Shown here piece after piece: positions 39,366-50,370 of a stretch of DNA of 64,000 nt. Position numbers and translations under genes: made by a program. The notes beneath the pieces are model-generated. The model was not told the origin of the DNA. It saw nothing but the letters and a program-made list of their open reading frames with translations, and did not search any database. How positions within the stretch are numbered: the first letter of the stretch is position 1; every line of letters starts with the position of its first letter. Where the stretch lies: the NCBI RefSeq assembly GCF_910596095.1, contig NC_056551.1:8357001-8421000 (forward strand), given 5' to 3'. The stretch is from Thunnus maccoyii (taxonomy: Eukaryota; Chordata; Actinopteri; Scombriformes; Scombridae).

Positions 39366-39979
39366 CAAAAGCTCATTGATTAACTTGTTATATCTTGGAA
39401 GTCACTGCACCTGGCCAAGAAATAGTCAGGCACACAACCCTACTTAGAACCAACAACTCTAATCTATTTTACACTTTTGTATAGATTAAACAAAATATAA
39501 CACGTTAATAAATGTGTTTTAGGGGTGCTGGTAGGTGGATTTTGTTACTGCTGAACAGAGCCAGGCTAGGTGTTCCCCACACTTTTCAACTTCTGAGTAA
39601 AGGAGTAGCCTGTACTGTAAGTTGAAAGGAATGTTATTAATTTTCCCAATGAAGAGACCTACAGTATATGTGTAAAAAATGTGTATCTCAGTTCGTATGC
39701 ATGTATGTATTTTTTTCACTTTATTCCTCTCTCTTCTGGTCTACCATAAACTGTTCATGTTATCAGTCTGATCTGCAAACTGGTAGTATATATAGAACAT
39801 ATATAAATATGTTCTGTAGTAAAATGTTATTCCATCAAAGGAAAGTTTTGAGGCTCTGCTTTACAACGCAACAGTTCTTTAGGGGTGGGACATAAACAAA
39901 GGAGCTTCATTTCATTGGCTAAACTCCACCGGCATGCAGATTGGGTGTCACTAAAGGTTTGCCCTCATTTCTAAATTCC

Positions 39980-40338
39980 ACACATAAGGTAGGAGAGAGC
40001 AGAGGCAGACTGGAAACGCAATCATCTCCTCCTTCTCTCTTTATCATTCATCTGATGAAACACATGGAACTTTACAATCTGTAAGTACATTTTGTGTGTC
40101 TATAAAATTACTGACACAGTTACATTTGTTTTTATTTTATTTTGCTGTGATTCAAAGCTGTTATTGTGCCATATAAAAAGCTCATTTTTTGACTGATTGT
40201 TTAATTCACTTGGGGGTTTTAATCTTTTTAATTAACCCTTATCTCTGCTTTTAGATTATTCTGAATTTGCTGCATTCCTCTGGCAAAGACAACAGCCTTA
40301 CAGTGTAACATCTACATTCTGAAAATGAGTTGTACAAG
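39980..40338 (+). other. ppp1r3c: ppp1r3c 5' non-coding exon and exon carrying the start codon
   Basis: A probable untranslated first exon ends at 40080 (donor GTAAGTACAT from 40081); its start is not defined. The next exon, 40255-40338, follows a pyrimidine-rich TTTTAG acceptor and holds the ATG at 40325. Inferred from splice-site sequence only. Confidence 0.6.
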
Positions 40339-41548
40339 GTAAGCTGCTTTCACTGAATTGTGAATTAATTTTGTCTTACTGCAATTATACTGTGCTTAAT
40401 TAACATTACCTGTGAGGTATTAAGACATATTGTAAAAGCAGAATACACTGAAACAGAAACATGTGCAACCATTCTGGTTCGTGGTAGAATGGTAGATTTC
40501 ATGTTAACCCTATTATGTCTTCCTCTTCAGAGTTCTCCATGCTTTTGGTAGTCACTCCCAGCCCGCTGTGATGCCTCTTGATCTTACCATGTGTCTGACC
40601 CTCAGCCGACGCCAGCCTCTTTATCAACTGCTGTCCATGTCTCCTCTGACACCCACACAGCATTGCTATCAGCCAACTGACTGTTCACCGAGGACTGGCT
40701 TTCACTCTTCACATTCCTCCTCCTCTTCCTCTTCATCCTCATCGCTGCCCTTCTCCCCCATGCCCTCAGAGCCTCGGAGCTGCTTCCGCAGGGACAGCAG
40801 CGGTCTGCACAAGAAGCGTGTGGTGTTTGCAGACGCCAAGGGATTGGCTCTCACTGCTGTGCGTCTTTTCAACTCTGAGCCCTCTTCCCGCACTTCCACT
40901 CTGCTGATGAAACCCTCCCCAGCCAAACTGCAAGACCAACAATTGACCTCAAATAAACTGCAACGCTACAAGTTGCGACTGGGTTTCCCTCAGCCGACGC
41001 TGGACTTTAAAGCCTTCCTTGCACGCCTGCAAGAGATGCGTGTACAGTTGGAAAGCTGCAACATTTCAGAGCAGTCCTTGAGTGGCAAAGTGTGTGTTTC
41101 CCATGCCAGTATTGAAAAGGTTGTGCATATCAGGGTGACCTTCGACTCTTGGCGGAGCTATCATGACATTCCCTGCACGTTTTTGCAGCAGCAGCGCTGT
41201 TGGAGTTCTGAAATGGAAATTTTTGCCTTTGACATAATCTTACCCAAGAACATAGATCCAAAGGAGCGAATAGAGTTTTGTGTGTCATTCAGGCCTGGAC
41301 CTGGCACCACACCACACTGGGACAACAACAGAGGGCAGAATTACAGGGTGTGCATGGCAAAGGATGGATCGAATGCTAACCAAGGCGACACCAACCGCTA
41401 TAATCCCACTCTTTCAAAACACCGACCCCCATCTTGGCCTTCACACGGGGCCCTTGGTATTCAGAACGACGCTGATCTACAGTATCCTCCGAGGAGTTTC
41501 TCAAAGAGGGTCAAAGCAGAGTGTAAAACCCTGTGTTCAACTAAATAG
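40325..41548 (+). CDS. ppp1r3c: Protein phosphatase 1 regulatory subunit 3C
   Basis: Glycogen-targeting subunit that brings protein phosphatase 1 to glycogen, promoting dephosphorylation of glycogen synthase and phosphorylase. Coding exons are 40325-40338 and 40531-41548, giving 343 aa (human about 317). The tiny first coding exon supplies MSCTR, the conserved start of PPP1R3C, which is why I start there rather than at the later in-frame ATG (40571). RVVF at residues 101-104 (in KKRVVFADAKG) is the PP1-docking RVxF motif. A CBM21 glycogen-binding domain spans about 157-278, with FPQP at its start, ITFDSW-type core (VTFDSWRSY) and WDNNRGQNY (268-276). A 13-residue Ser-rich run (64-76) is unusual. 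Closest to PPP1R3C rather than 3B or 3D by its start and length. Which teleost duplicate this is cannot be told. The 3' flank was copied in the downstream duplication. Confidence 0.88.
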
Positions 41549-41770
41549 ACCATGAGAAATTAGCCCATACCTTGTCAACAGAACTATGGGGATTTGTAAA
41601 TATTGTGACTATCTTAATTAACACATACTCAAGAGAGAGTAAGACCTTTTATGGATGTATAAACTTTCTGAAATCTCAAGTGTTGGGATAATCTGTAGCC
41701 TACCAGTTTGCCCACCTGAGCTCAACTACCCTGCTGTAATGTGAATAATACATAATGCGTTCATGTTCTA

Positions 41771-41776
41771 ATTAAA
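41771..41776 (+). terminator. ppp1r3c: Candidate ppp1r3c poly(A) signal (ATTAAA)
   Basis: ATTAAA about 220 bp after the stop codon, followed by T/TG-rich DNA. The same block is repeated near 46370 in the duplicated segment. Confidence 0.5.
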
Positions 41777-44341
41777 TACATTTTTTAAAAGATTTTCTTT
41801 CTCCTGTCTTCCATCTGCAGAAGTAAAATCTTAATCATTCCACACATGCCCATTTACAAAGGCAGCTTAAACTGCTAACTGCTATAATACATTGTATATA
41901 TATATAAAGTATATATAAAGTGCATTGTACTGTAGCATGATAAATAAGCCCAGAGGCCCTAGAGGAAAAGTAAAAACATGAGACCTGTATTTGTCTGAGA
42001 GAAAACACATGTATTCATACACAGAAAGATTATTTTAAGAACCTTTTGTGCTTACAGCTTCTAACCATAGTTAATGGTAGACCATTTCTCCAAGCATAGT
42101 GGGTTAACAAATGAATGACCTATGCTCATGATGTACTAACACTCCTCTCGGGTCTGAAGGCTCAGATATTGGGTGTCTTTTCATCTAGTACATCATGCAT
42201 ACCAGACAGAATAAGTCAACAAACTAATAGATCGTCTTGGGAAAGCAGCACTCATGGTTTGCATGGGACAGCCTGTTCCAGACACTCCCCTTCCTGTTGT
42301 GAAAAGTTGAAGAAATCATGCTGGGAACTGTACTTCTTGTACTGTGATTGGTATGGCAAATAGCAGGTAACTATGGCAGCACCAGCATGTACTTTAGACA
42401 CTGCATGGGCCTGTGTTTACACGCAAGGGTGGAGTCATCATACTGTAGGAGCCACAGTGAGAAAGTCTCTTCTTGCTTCTCTTGTTCCACTTCTTCTTAG
42501 TCACCTCCTTGTTAAACTTGTTCCTTTGTGTGTCACTTTCTTTTCTTTTCTTTTATTTTCAAGCTAGTGTCCTCCCATGGACACCACCTTTGTCAATTAT
42601 CACAACTGTGTGACGTCTGCTGGAATGTCATGTGTGAGTGTGCACATGTAGCACGTTCACATGCCTTATCCCCTAAAGAACTTATTTATTTATTAGACCC
42701 AACAGTGTTGAGCTGGTGTCAGGTGTTAGAGCTTTCCCTTCCGAACATCCTTAACAAGCACAACTACAGAGGAATGCTACATTATCAGATTAAGTTAATT
42801 ACTGACCATTAAAATATACAAAAAAGATAAAAATTCTGATTTTCTCTCAGATGTTTAATTCAAATTGCATTTTGTAGATGTACAATACCATTATGATTTG
42901 GTATGAAGGTGTAAATTATGGCCAAAACTCAGGGTCACCATACAACACAACACAATGAACATTTAAATACAGAGGTGTCAGTTATGTTCAAAAAGTTGGA
43001 CATGGCTTATCAACATAACAACAGTGACACACAGTTACATTTCTGCTCATACACATAAAGTATTAGCTTAGTGAAAGGTTTTAGTCAGTGGTCAACATCT
43101 CAGTTCTTCCTCCTCGCATTTGCCATTTGTTTCATTTGATCTTTAAGCCAACAGCAGCCACAGCTGGCTGATGGCCAGCAGCCAGCTACCAGCTGCTGGT
43201 GCTTAGCGCTGCTGCATCATGTTGTCTGTACAATAGCCTCAAGACTGATCCAGTATGCTGCAGCCACAGCTGTGATCACAAAGAGTTAGCTGCTGGGTGA
43301 TGGTGGTGGCTGAAACCAAGACACTAGGCTGCAGAGACTGGATTTGCTTTATTCTGCTGCAAATAACGGGTAACAAGTGAAAACTGTTTTCAAGAAAGAA
43401 GTGATATAAAAAACCAGTGTCATCAGCAATACAAGCAGGAGACAACTGATTGTGACTCAAGACTTTGTTTGTATTGTGGCAAGCTAATATTGTTGCTAAA
43501 AGTGGCAGAATAAATACATGCTTTACATGGCTTTCCCACTTGCACAAAAGTAGCCAGAAGCCATTGTGTGATTCTTTTGCATATAGGATACATCAATTTT
43601 ATCAAGTTAATGGACAAATAAATTGTTATAGTGAAAACTACTACCAAACTTAAAACTTTACAAGTCATTTATAAGGTCACACTATTTTTAGTCCACATTA
43701 AGAAAATATGACTATGGGAGTGAATATTGAAAGTGCCTTTCACAATTATTTCATGTCTGATTTTTTTAAAAATAGTGTAAAACACTATAAAACCCCCATT
43801 TATTCCCAATGGAAATGAAAAAGAATTGAAAAAAATTAGTTTTTTACTTTTTCTAAGAAATGCATCTTTATAATATATGTTACATAAAGTATATTTACAT
43901 ACAAGAACTTTGACAGACAGTATATCCCAGAGGCTGACAGAGACAAAACATTAAATAGCAGAGCGTATACTACTGTATAGATTTCATCCTACACCCAAAT
44001 CAGGACAGAGGGTGGTGTAAAAAATATACCGTATGACTCAACACCACAAACAAGGAAAGAAAAAGGTAGACCATAATGCCCTCTGTTGGTAACTTGAATT
44101 AAGACTATAACCTTGATAAATGATCATTAGTAAGCAGCACATTAGGTAAATTGAGAGATGCAGATCTAATTGTGTTTAATGTCATGAATTCTTCAAACCC
44201 AACGAAAGAGATTCAACACATGAAGGGAATGAAGGATAGTTATAGGTCAACAAAATTACAGTACAAGTAATTTGCTATCCCATACACAAATCATACTGTG
44301 TGTGACCGTATGGATCTTTATATGATACAGTTTGCAGAGGT

Positions 44342-44347
44342 CTTTAT
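44342..44347 (-). terminator. pla2g1b: AATAAA overlapping the pla2g1b copy 1 stop codon
   Basis: The final codons read TGC GAA TAA AG, so the stop is embedded in AATAAA. If used, the 3' UTR would be only about 15-30 nt. The same arrangement is in copy 2. Confidence 0.65.
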
Positions 44348-45596
44348 TCGCAGCGGTCACTGGGCAGGTGCTCATGCTCAGGGTTCCAAGTTGATCTGGC
44401 AAAACACTCAACGGCCTTCCTGTCACACTCACAGATGAACATCTCACATTCGTCGTTGTCATCTGAGGAAGAAAAAGTAGAAAGCATTAACTACATTCTG
44501 TGATAACCATGAGGCCAACAACCATTCGTATAAATAGAGCATCATTTTACTGCAACAATTTTCTTATAACCTCCCAAGACCTGGCAATTCATTTTTTTTC
44601 CTCTGCAGGGAAATGAGTCTGAGATGAAAAGAAATTTTAACAGAAATCCACATGAAAATGAATACAATATCATTACAATACATCATTACATTCTGTGATC
44701 AAAAAAGACCCAATGTCCACTACAAGGGACATGTGATAAAAAAAACAAAAAAAACATTTGGGTGAGAAAAAATTGTAGTTACATGTTTCTTTCAACCACA
44801 ATATTTAAATTATATGAAAAAATTCTAAATATCAAAACCTTTTTTCTTCTGGGTCTCAGGATGACAGTGTATCTTCTTAAATGAAAAGTCAATTAGTTCT
44901 CAGTTATAATTTACCCTTGCTACCTTGACTGTATCAGAGACAATAACAAAAAGGTATACAGCAATGGAAAGCAAAAAAGGTACTGCTGGTTTTATAGGCA
45001 CAAGGACAAGTTCATAACATCAAGTGATCATATGCTATACTCACTGTCACAGGTGACCTTCTTATTCTGCTCATCACAGCTGTAGTGATAGAGCTCGGTG
45101 TAAGGGTTGTCAACAATGGGCCAACACTCAGTGTGCTGCATAGCATCGCTGTAACACTGGTCATGTACTTGACAGCACCTATAGGTGAAAAAGTTAAAGG
45201 AGACAACATTTGAAACAGACTGAATACATTTTTTGTTTTTTTTGGTTTTTTTAAGTGTCATCTGTGTATGAAGCAGAGTGAGTGACCTGTCCAGATCATC
45301 CACAGGCGTGCCAGAGCCTCCCTTTCCACAGTAACAGCCGTAGTCAGCGTAGTCAAAAACAGGCCAGCTATCAGGCATCACACACAGCATCATCCTCCTA
45401 AACTGGTTGAGTGCTTTATAATCCAAGGGCTGGGCTGAAGCACAACAAGCAGGCACAGTCAGAATTCTGTTTACACTGTGCTAGAAGATACATCTATTCA
45501 CAACCATCTTGTGTGTAGATTAACAGTTTTTGTGTAGTTGTACTCACCAACAGAGAGCCCTACAGCCAAGAGAAAGAGAGTCTGGAAGGTATTCAT
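44344..45596 (-). CDS. pla2g1b: Pancreatic phospholipase A2 group IB, copy 1
   Basis: Secreted Ca2+-dependent enzyme that hydrolyses the sn-2 ester of phospholipids, made as a zymogen in exocrine pancreas. Exons (minus): 45596-45548, 45434-45287, 45178-45045, 44462-44344, all with GT-AG introns and a 149-aa product (human 148). Residues 1-16/17 form a hydrophobic signal peptide (FLLAVGLSV). A short propeptide QPLDYK precedes mature ALNQF, and the Lys suits trypsin activation. The Ca2+ loop is [13 protein letters not shown]; the catalytic site CCQVHDQCY holds the His and Asp of the dyad region. DNPYTELYHYSC and [12 protein letters not shown] match group IB. All expected Cys look present. The stop TAA lies inside an AATAAA signal. 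This is a digestive enzyme family; nothing suggests venom recruitment. The nearest neighbour is an intact tandem copy. Confidence 0.95.
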
Positions 45597-45650
45597 CCTG
45601 TTAATCAAACGGTAAGTCACAGTGTACTTCTCATTCTGAGATCAGGCCCT

Positions 45651-45695
45651 CCTTATATATAAAGTGTGGGACCTTGGGATCTGCCCTGTCAGCTG
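45651..45695 (-). promoter_or_regulatory. pla2g1b: pla2g1b copy 1 core promoter: TATA box and PTF1-like site
   Basis: TATATATAAGG (45661-45651, minus) lies about 55 bp upstream of the ATG. Just upstream, on the plus strand, are two TGGGA motifs (45667-45671, 45675-45679) and a CAGCTG E-box (45690-45695). An E-box plus TGGGA box one to two helical turns apart is the layout bound by the acinar factor PTF1. Regulatory reading is inference; the motifs are seen. Confidence 0.55.
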
Positions 45696-46103
45696 ATCAT
45701 ACGACACAGGGTCACACCCCTCACAATGCTTGGACTCTGAGATGCAAACACAAACCAACATCTGTACAAGAAGGTAAAAACTCTCACACATATGTGACCT
45801 TTCTGAGACCTCAGCGTTGTTAAATAAGTATGAGATTTTGTCTAGTCTACTGTTGGTCAGCACTGGTGGCGGGATCCATGTGTGGAGGCCCTAGATATAT
45901 CAATACAGTCACAAGTGTTCACTCATTGAATAGGTTTGAAATATGTCATCAACCTCAACAATGTAATCATCTTAAGGCTGTTTTCAGTCCAAGATTTAAC
46001 AAATTTTTAAACAGACTTTAATAACATTTTGTGGAAGGTTTGACCATGAACCAAGGGAGATGTGATAAGCTTCTTGTGCCTGTCCAACAACTTTTTAAAG
46101 CAC

Positions 46104-46199
46104 TATCTGGCCAAAATATGTGCCTTCCTGTGGCTGGTTTTCATAGTTTGAGCTAGGACCCTTTGTTCCAAGTAAGGGCAATCTTACTGCCACATCATT
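46104..46199. mobile_element. MITE remnant at duplication junction
   Basis: Starts 'atctggccaaaatatgtg' and contains 'agtttgagctaggaccc', matching the element at 50190-50290 upstream of copy 2. The two carry the same end of a common fish element ('ggccaaaagtatgtggac'). The match breaks off at about 46199, where copy B begins. Confidence 0.7.
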
Positions 46200-48810
46200 T
46201 ATATCATTTGTAAATATTGTGACTATATTAACCAACAAGTGGGCTTTTATGGATGTATGAACTTTCTGAAATCTTCGGTGTTGGGATGGTCTGAAGCCTA
46301 CAGGCTCGCCCACCTGAGCTCAACTACCCTGCTGTTATGTGAAAAATATATAATGCATTCATGTTCTAATTAAATCCATTTTTCAAAGATTTTCTTTCTC
46401 CTGTCTTCCATCTGCAAAAGTAAAATCTTAATAATTCTACACATTCCTATTTACAAATGCAGCCTAAAATGTAAACTGCTGTAATGCATTGTATATATAT
46501 GAAGTATATATAAAGTGCATTGTACTGTAGCATGACACATGAGTCCTGATTAAAATTGAGATGCCCTGGAGGAAAAGTGAAAACATGAGACCTGTATTCA
46601 TCTGAGAGAAAATACATGTATTCATGCACAAGAAGATTATTTTAAGAACCTTTTGTGCTTACAGCTTCTAACCCATTTTCTCCAAGCATAGTGAATGAAC
46701 AAATGAATGACCTATGCCTGTGATTTACTTTCACACAGACACTACCTCTCTTGGCTCCAAAGGCTCAGATTTCCAGTGTCTTTTTATCTGATACGTCATG
46801 CATACCTGACAGAATAAGTCAACAAACTGATAGATCGTCTTGGCAAAGTGGCACACATGATTTACATGGGTGAGCCTGTCCTAGACACTCCCCTCCCTGC
46901 AGTGAAAAGTTGAAAAACATGCTGGGAATTACTGTGATTGGTATGGCAAATAGCAGGTAACCATGGCAGCACCAGCATGTACTTTAGATACTGCGTGGGC
47001 CTGTGTTTACATGCAAGGGAGTCATCATTGGATACTGTAGGAGCCACAGTGAGAAAGTCTCACTTCTTGCTTCTTTGTCTGTCACTTTTTCTTTTCTTTT
47101 CAGGCTAGTGTCCTCATGGGACCACCGCCTTTTGTGAATTGTCACAGCTGTGTGATGTCTGCTGGAATGCCATGTGTGAGTGTGCACATGTAGCAAGTTC
47201 ACATGCCCTATACCCTAAAGCACGTCTTTATTTATTAGACCCAAAAGTGTTGAGCTGGTGTCAGGTGTTAGAGCTTTCCCTTCCAAACATCCTTAACAAG
47301 CACAACTACAGAGGAATGCTACATTATCAGATAAAGTAAATGACTGACCACATTAAAATATACAAAAAAGATTTTTTAAAAAGCATTCAAAATTCAGAGT
47401 CAAGTCAGTTCAAGACAGAATTCAGATTTTTTTTTCTCAGATGTTTAATTCAAATTGCATTTTGTGATGTACAATACCATTATGTTTTGGTATGAAGGTG
47501 TAAATTATGGCCAAAACTCAGGGTCACCATACAACACAACACAATGAACATTTAAATACAGAGGTGTCAGTTATGTTCAAGAAGTTGGACATGGCTTATT
47601 AACGTAACAACAGTGACACACAGTTACATTTCTGCTCATACACAAAGTATTAGCTTAGCGAAAGGTTTTAGTCAGTGGTCAACATCTCAGTTCTTCCTCC
47701 TCACATTTGCCATTTGTTTCATTTGATCTTTAAGCCAACAGCAGCCACAGCTGGCTGATGGCCAGCAGCCAGCTACCAGCTGCTGGTGCTTAGCGCTGCT
47801 GCGTCATGTTGTCTGTACAATAGCCTCAAGACTGATCCAGTATGCTGCAGCCACAGCTGTGATCACAAAGAGTTAGCTGCTGGGTGATGGTGGTGGCTGA
47901 AACCAAGACACTAGGCTGCAGAGACTGGCTTTGCTTTATTCTGCTGCAAATAATCTCACAAGCAGCCCAGATCTCGCCTGTAACCATCTGGTGCCCAGAG
48001 AGTTGGGGGCAATAAGTTTAAAGTGTTTTCAAGAAAGAATTGATATAAAAAACCAGTGTCATCAGGAATACAAAAGCAGGTGACATCAGACTGTGACCCA
48101 AGATGTTGTTTGAATTGTGGCCAGCTAATATTGTTGTTGCTAAAAGTGGCAGAATAAATACATGGTTTAGAGTAACCTTTCCCACTTGCACAAAAGTAGC
48201 CAGTAGCCTATCCAGTGATTATTTTGCATGTAGGATACATCAATTTTCTCAAATTACTGGACAAATAAATTATTATAATGGTAATATTGCTAACTACTAC
48301 TAATCCTAAAACATTACAAATCATTTATAAGGTCCATGTTAAGAAAAGATGACTATGGGTGTGAATATGAAAAGTGCCTTTCACAATTCCTTCATGTCAA
48401 TTTTTTTTTTTAAAAACAGTGTAAAACACTATAAAATCCCCATTCATACCCAATGGAAAATAAAGAATTGAAACAAAATTCCAAATATGTTTTCTACTTT
48501 TTTTGATTCAGCACCACAAACAAGGAGAGAAAAAGGTAGACCATAATGCCCTCTGTTGGTAACTAGTGTTGAGACTATACCCTTGAATAAATGATCATTA
48601 GTAAGCAGCACATTAGATAAAATGAGAGACGCAGATCTAATTGTATTTAATGTCATGAATTCTTCAAACCCAACAAAAGAGATTCAGCACATGAAGGGAA
48701 TGAAGGATAGTTATAGGTCACCAAAATTACAGTATAAGTAATTTACTGTCCCATACAGAAATTATACTGTATGTGACTGTATAGCTCTTCATATGATACA
48801 GCAGAGGTCT

Positions 48811-49746
48811 TTATTCGCAGCGGTCACTGGGCAGGTGCTCATGCTCAGGGTTCCAAGTTGATCTGGCAAAACACTCAACGGCCTTCCTGTCACACTCACA
48901 GATGAACATCTCACATTCGTCGTTGTCATCTGAGGAAGAATAAGTAGAAAGCATTAACTACATTCTGTGATAACCATAAGGCCAACAACCATTCGTATAA
49001 ATGAAGCATCATTTTACTGTAGGTTTTTTCTCATAAACAGCCTATCCAGTTAGTTTTCAGTTATAATTTACCCCTGCTACATTAACTGTATCAGAGACAA
49101 TAACAAAAAAGTATATAGTAGTTGATATCAAAAAAGGTATTACTGCAGGTTTTAAAAGCACAAGGACAAGTTCATAACATCAAGTGATCATATGCTATAC
49201 TCACTGCCACAGGTGACCTTCTTGTTCTCCTTATCACAGCTGTAGTCATAGTACTCGGTGTAAGGGTTGTCAAAGATGGGCCAGCACTTGGGGTGCTGCA
49301 TAGCATCGTGGTAGCACTGGTCATGCACTTGGCAGCACCTACAGTTGAAAAAGTTTAAGATGACAACATTTGAAACAGACTGAATACGTCTTTGTTTTTT
49401 TTAAATGTCATCTGTGTATGAAGCAGAGTGAGTGACCTGTCCAGATCATCCACAGGCGTGCCAGAGCCTCCCTTTCCACAGTAACAGCCGTAGTCAGCGT
49501 AGTCAAAAACAGGCCAGCTATCAGGCATCACACACAGCATCATCCTCCTAAACTGAGTGAGTGCCTTGATATCCAAAGACTGGGCTGAAGCACAACAAGC
49601 AGGCATAATCAGAACCACATTTACACTGTGCTCAAAAATACATCTATTCACAACCATCTTGTGTGTAGATTAACAGTTTTTGTCCAGTTGTACTCACCGA
49701 CAGAGAGCCCTACAGCCAAGAGAAAGAGAGTCTGGAGGGTATTCAT
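48811..49746 (-). CDS. pla2g1b: Pancreatic phospholipase A2 group IB, copy 2
   Basis: Second, apparently intact paralogue. Exons (minus): 49746-49698, 49584-49437, 49338-49205, 48929-48811; same phases and the same 149-aa length as copy 1. Signal peptide [16 protein letters not shown], propeptide QSLDIK, mature ALTQF. The Ca2+ loop and CCQVHDQCY active site are conserved. Exon 4 is identical to that of copy 1 over all 119 nt and most of exon 2 is identical, yet exon 3 differs at about 18 of 134 nt and 9 residues. Among them: CYSD to CYHD, TE to PK before CW, and EQ to KE before NKK. Intron 3 is about 275 bp against 582 bp. TAA overlaps AATAAA. Likely also expressed in pancreas; divergence of exon 3 could mean a shifted substrate or interface preference. 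Confidence 0.95.
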
Positions 49747-49801
49747 CCTGTTAATCAAACAGTAAGTCACAGAATACTTCTTGATTTGAGATCAGGCCCT
49801 C

Positions 49802-49845
49802 TTTATATATAAAAGGTGGGACCTTGGGATCTGCCCTGTCAGCTG
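49802..49845 (-). promoter_or_regulatory. pla2g1b: pla2g1b copy 2 core promoter: TATA box and PTF1-like site
   Basis: TTTATATATAAA (49802-49813) about 55 bp upstream of the ATG, TGGGA motifs at 49817-49821 and 49825-49829, and CAGCTG at 49840-49845 repeat the copy 1 arrangement with unchanged spacing. Confidence 0.55.
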
Positions 49846-50189
49846 ATCATACGACACAGGGTTACGTGCCTCGCAATGCTTGGACTCTGAGATTCAAACA
49901 TGAACCAACATGTGTACAAGAAAGTAAAAACTCTCACACTCTCTGTGAACCTGAACCCTTGTTGTTAAATAAGTATGAGGTTTTGGCTAGACTGTTGTTG
50001 CTCAGCCTTGGCGGTGGAGATCCATGTGGGAAGCACCATATCATTCATTGAATATATTTGAAATATATCATCAACAATGTAAACAATCAAAAAGGTCTCA
50101 CAAACTTGTAAAGTAGAAGAATTGGTGGAAAGTTTGACCATGAACCAAGGAACGATTCATACTGAATCAAGTAACTTTTAAAAAGTATA

Positions 50190-50370
50190 ATCTGGCCAAA
50201 AGTATGTGGACATGCCTGTCTATGGCTGTTTTTTTTCATGGTTTGGGCTAGGACCATTGTTACAATTAAGGGAAATTTTAACACTACATCAACTCCTTCA
50301 TGCCCAAAGCAAGGTCCATAAAGACCATAAAGATGGTGTGGAAGAACTTGAATGGAATGCAGAGAACTTT
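50190..50370. mobile_element. MITE-type element upstream of pla2g1b copy 2
   Basis: Begins 'tctggccaaaagtatgtgga', a terminus phrase common in fish MITEs, and includes 'catgcccaaagcaaggtcca'. Its first 100 bp match 46104-46199. Confidence 0.7.

Larger units (their letters stand above)
41593..46200. repeat. Segmental tandem duplication, copy A
   Basis: From TTTGTAAATATTGTGACTAT (41593) through pla2g1b copy 1 to a MITE remnant at about 46195, the sequence is repeated in direct orientation as copy B (46207-50290). Blocks such as the 'agccacagctggctgatggc' region (43150-43350 against 47740-47930) are nearly identical. Copy A has about 300 bp more in pla2g1b intron 3 and an extra 170 bp near 43860-44030. 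Confidence 0.93.
46207..50290. repeat. Segmental tandem duplication, copy B
   Basis: Direct repeat of 41593-46200. It begins with the ppp1r3c 3' flanking sequence (TTTGTAAATATTGTGACTAT, then the ATTAAA block at about 46370) though no ppp1r3c coding exon is present, contains pla2g1b copy 2, and ends in the MITE at about 50290. Small copy-specific indels include about 65 bp near 47952-48018. Confidence 0.93.

Noticed and set aside
40571-41548. Starting ppp1r3c at the in-frame ATG at 40571 in the long exon
   Set aside because: The upstream small exon supplies the conserved MSCTR start with good GT-AG splice sites and correct phase.
42528-47339. ORF pair (42528-42812 and 47139-47339) with shared protein sequence ending NYRGMLHYQIK
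   Set aside because: Similarity is explained by the segmental duplication; the ORF lacks known homology, the upstream parts differ and there is no sign of a coding substitution pattern.
44344-49746. Reading the PLA2 genes as venom toxins
   Set aside because: Sequence, exon structure, propeptide with a trypsin site and prkab1 linkage all fit the digestive group IB orthologue.
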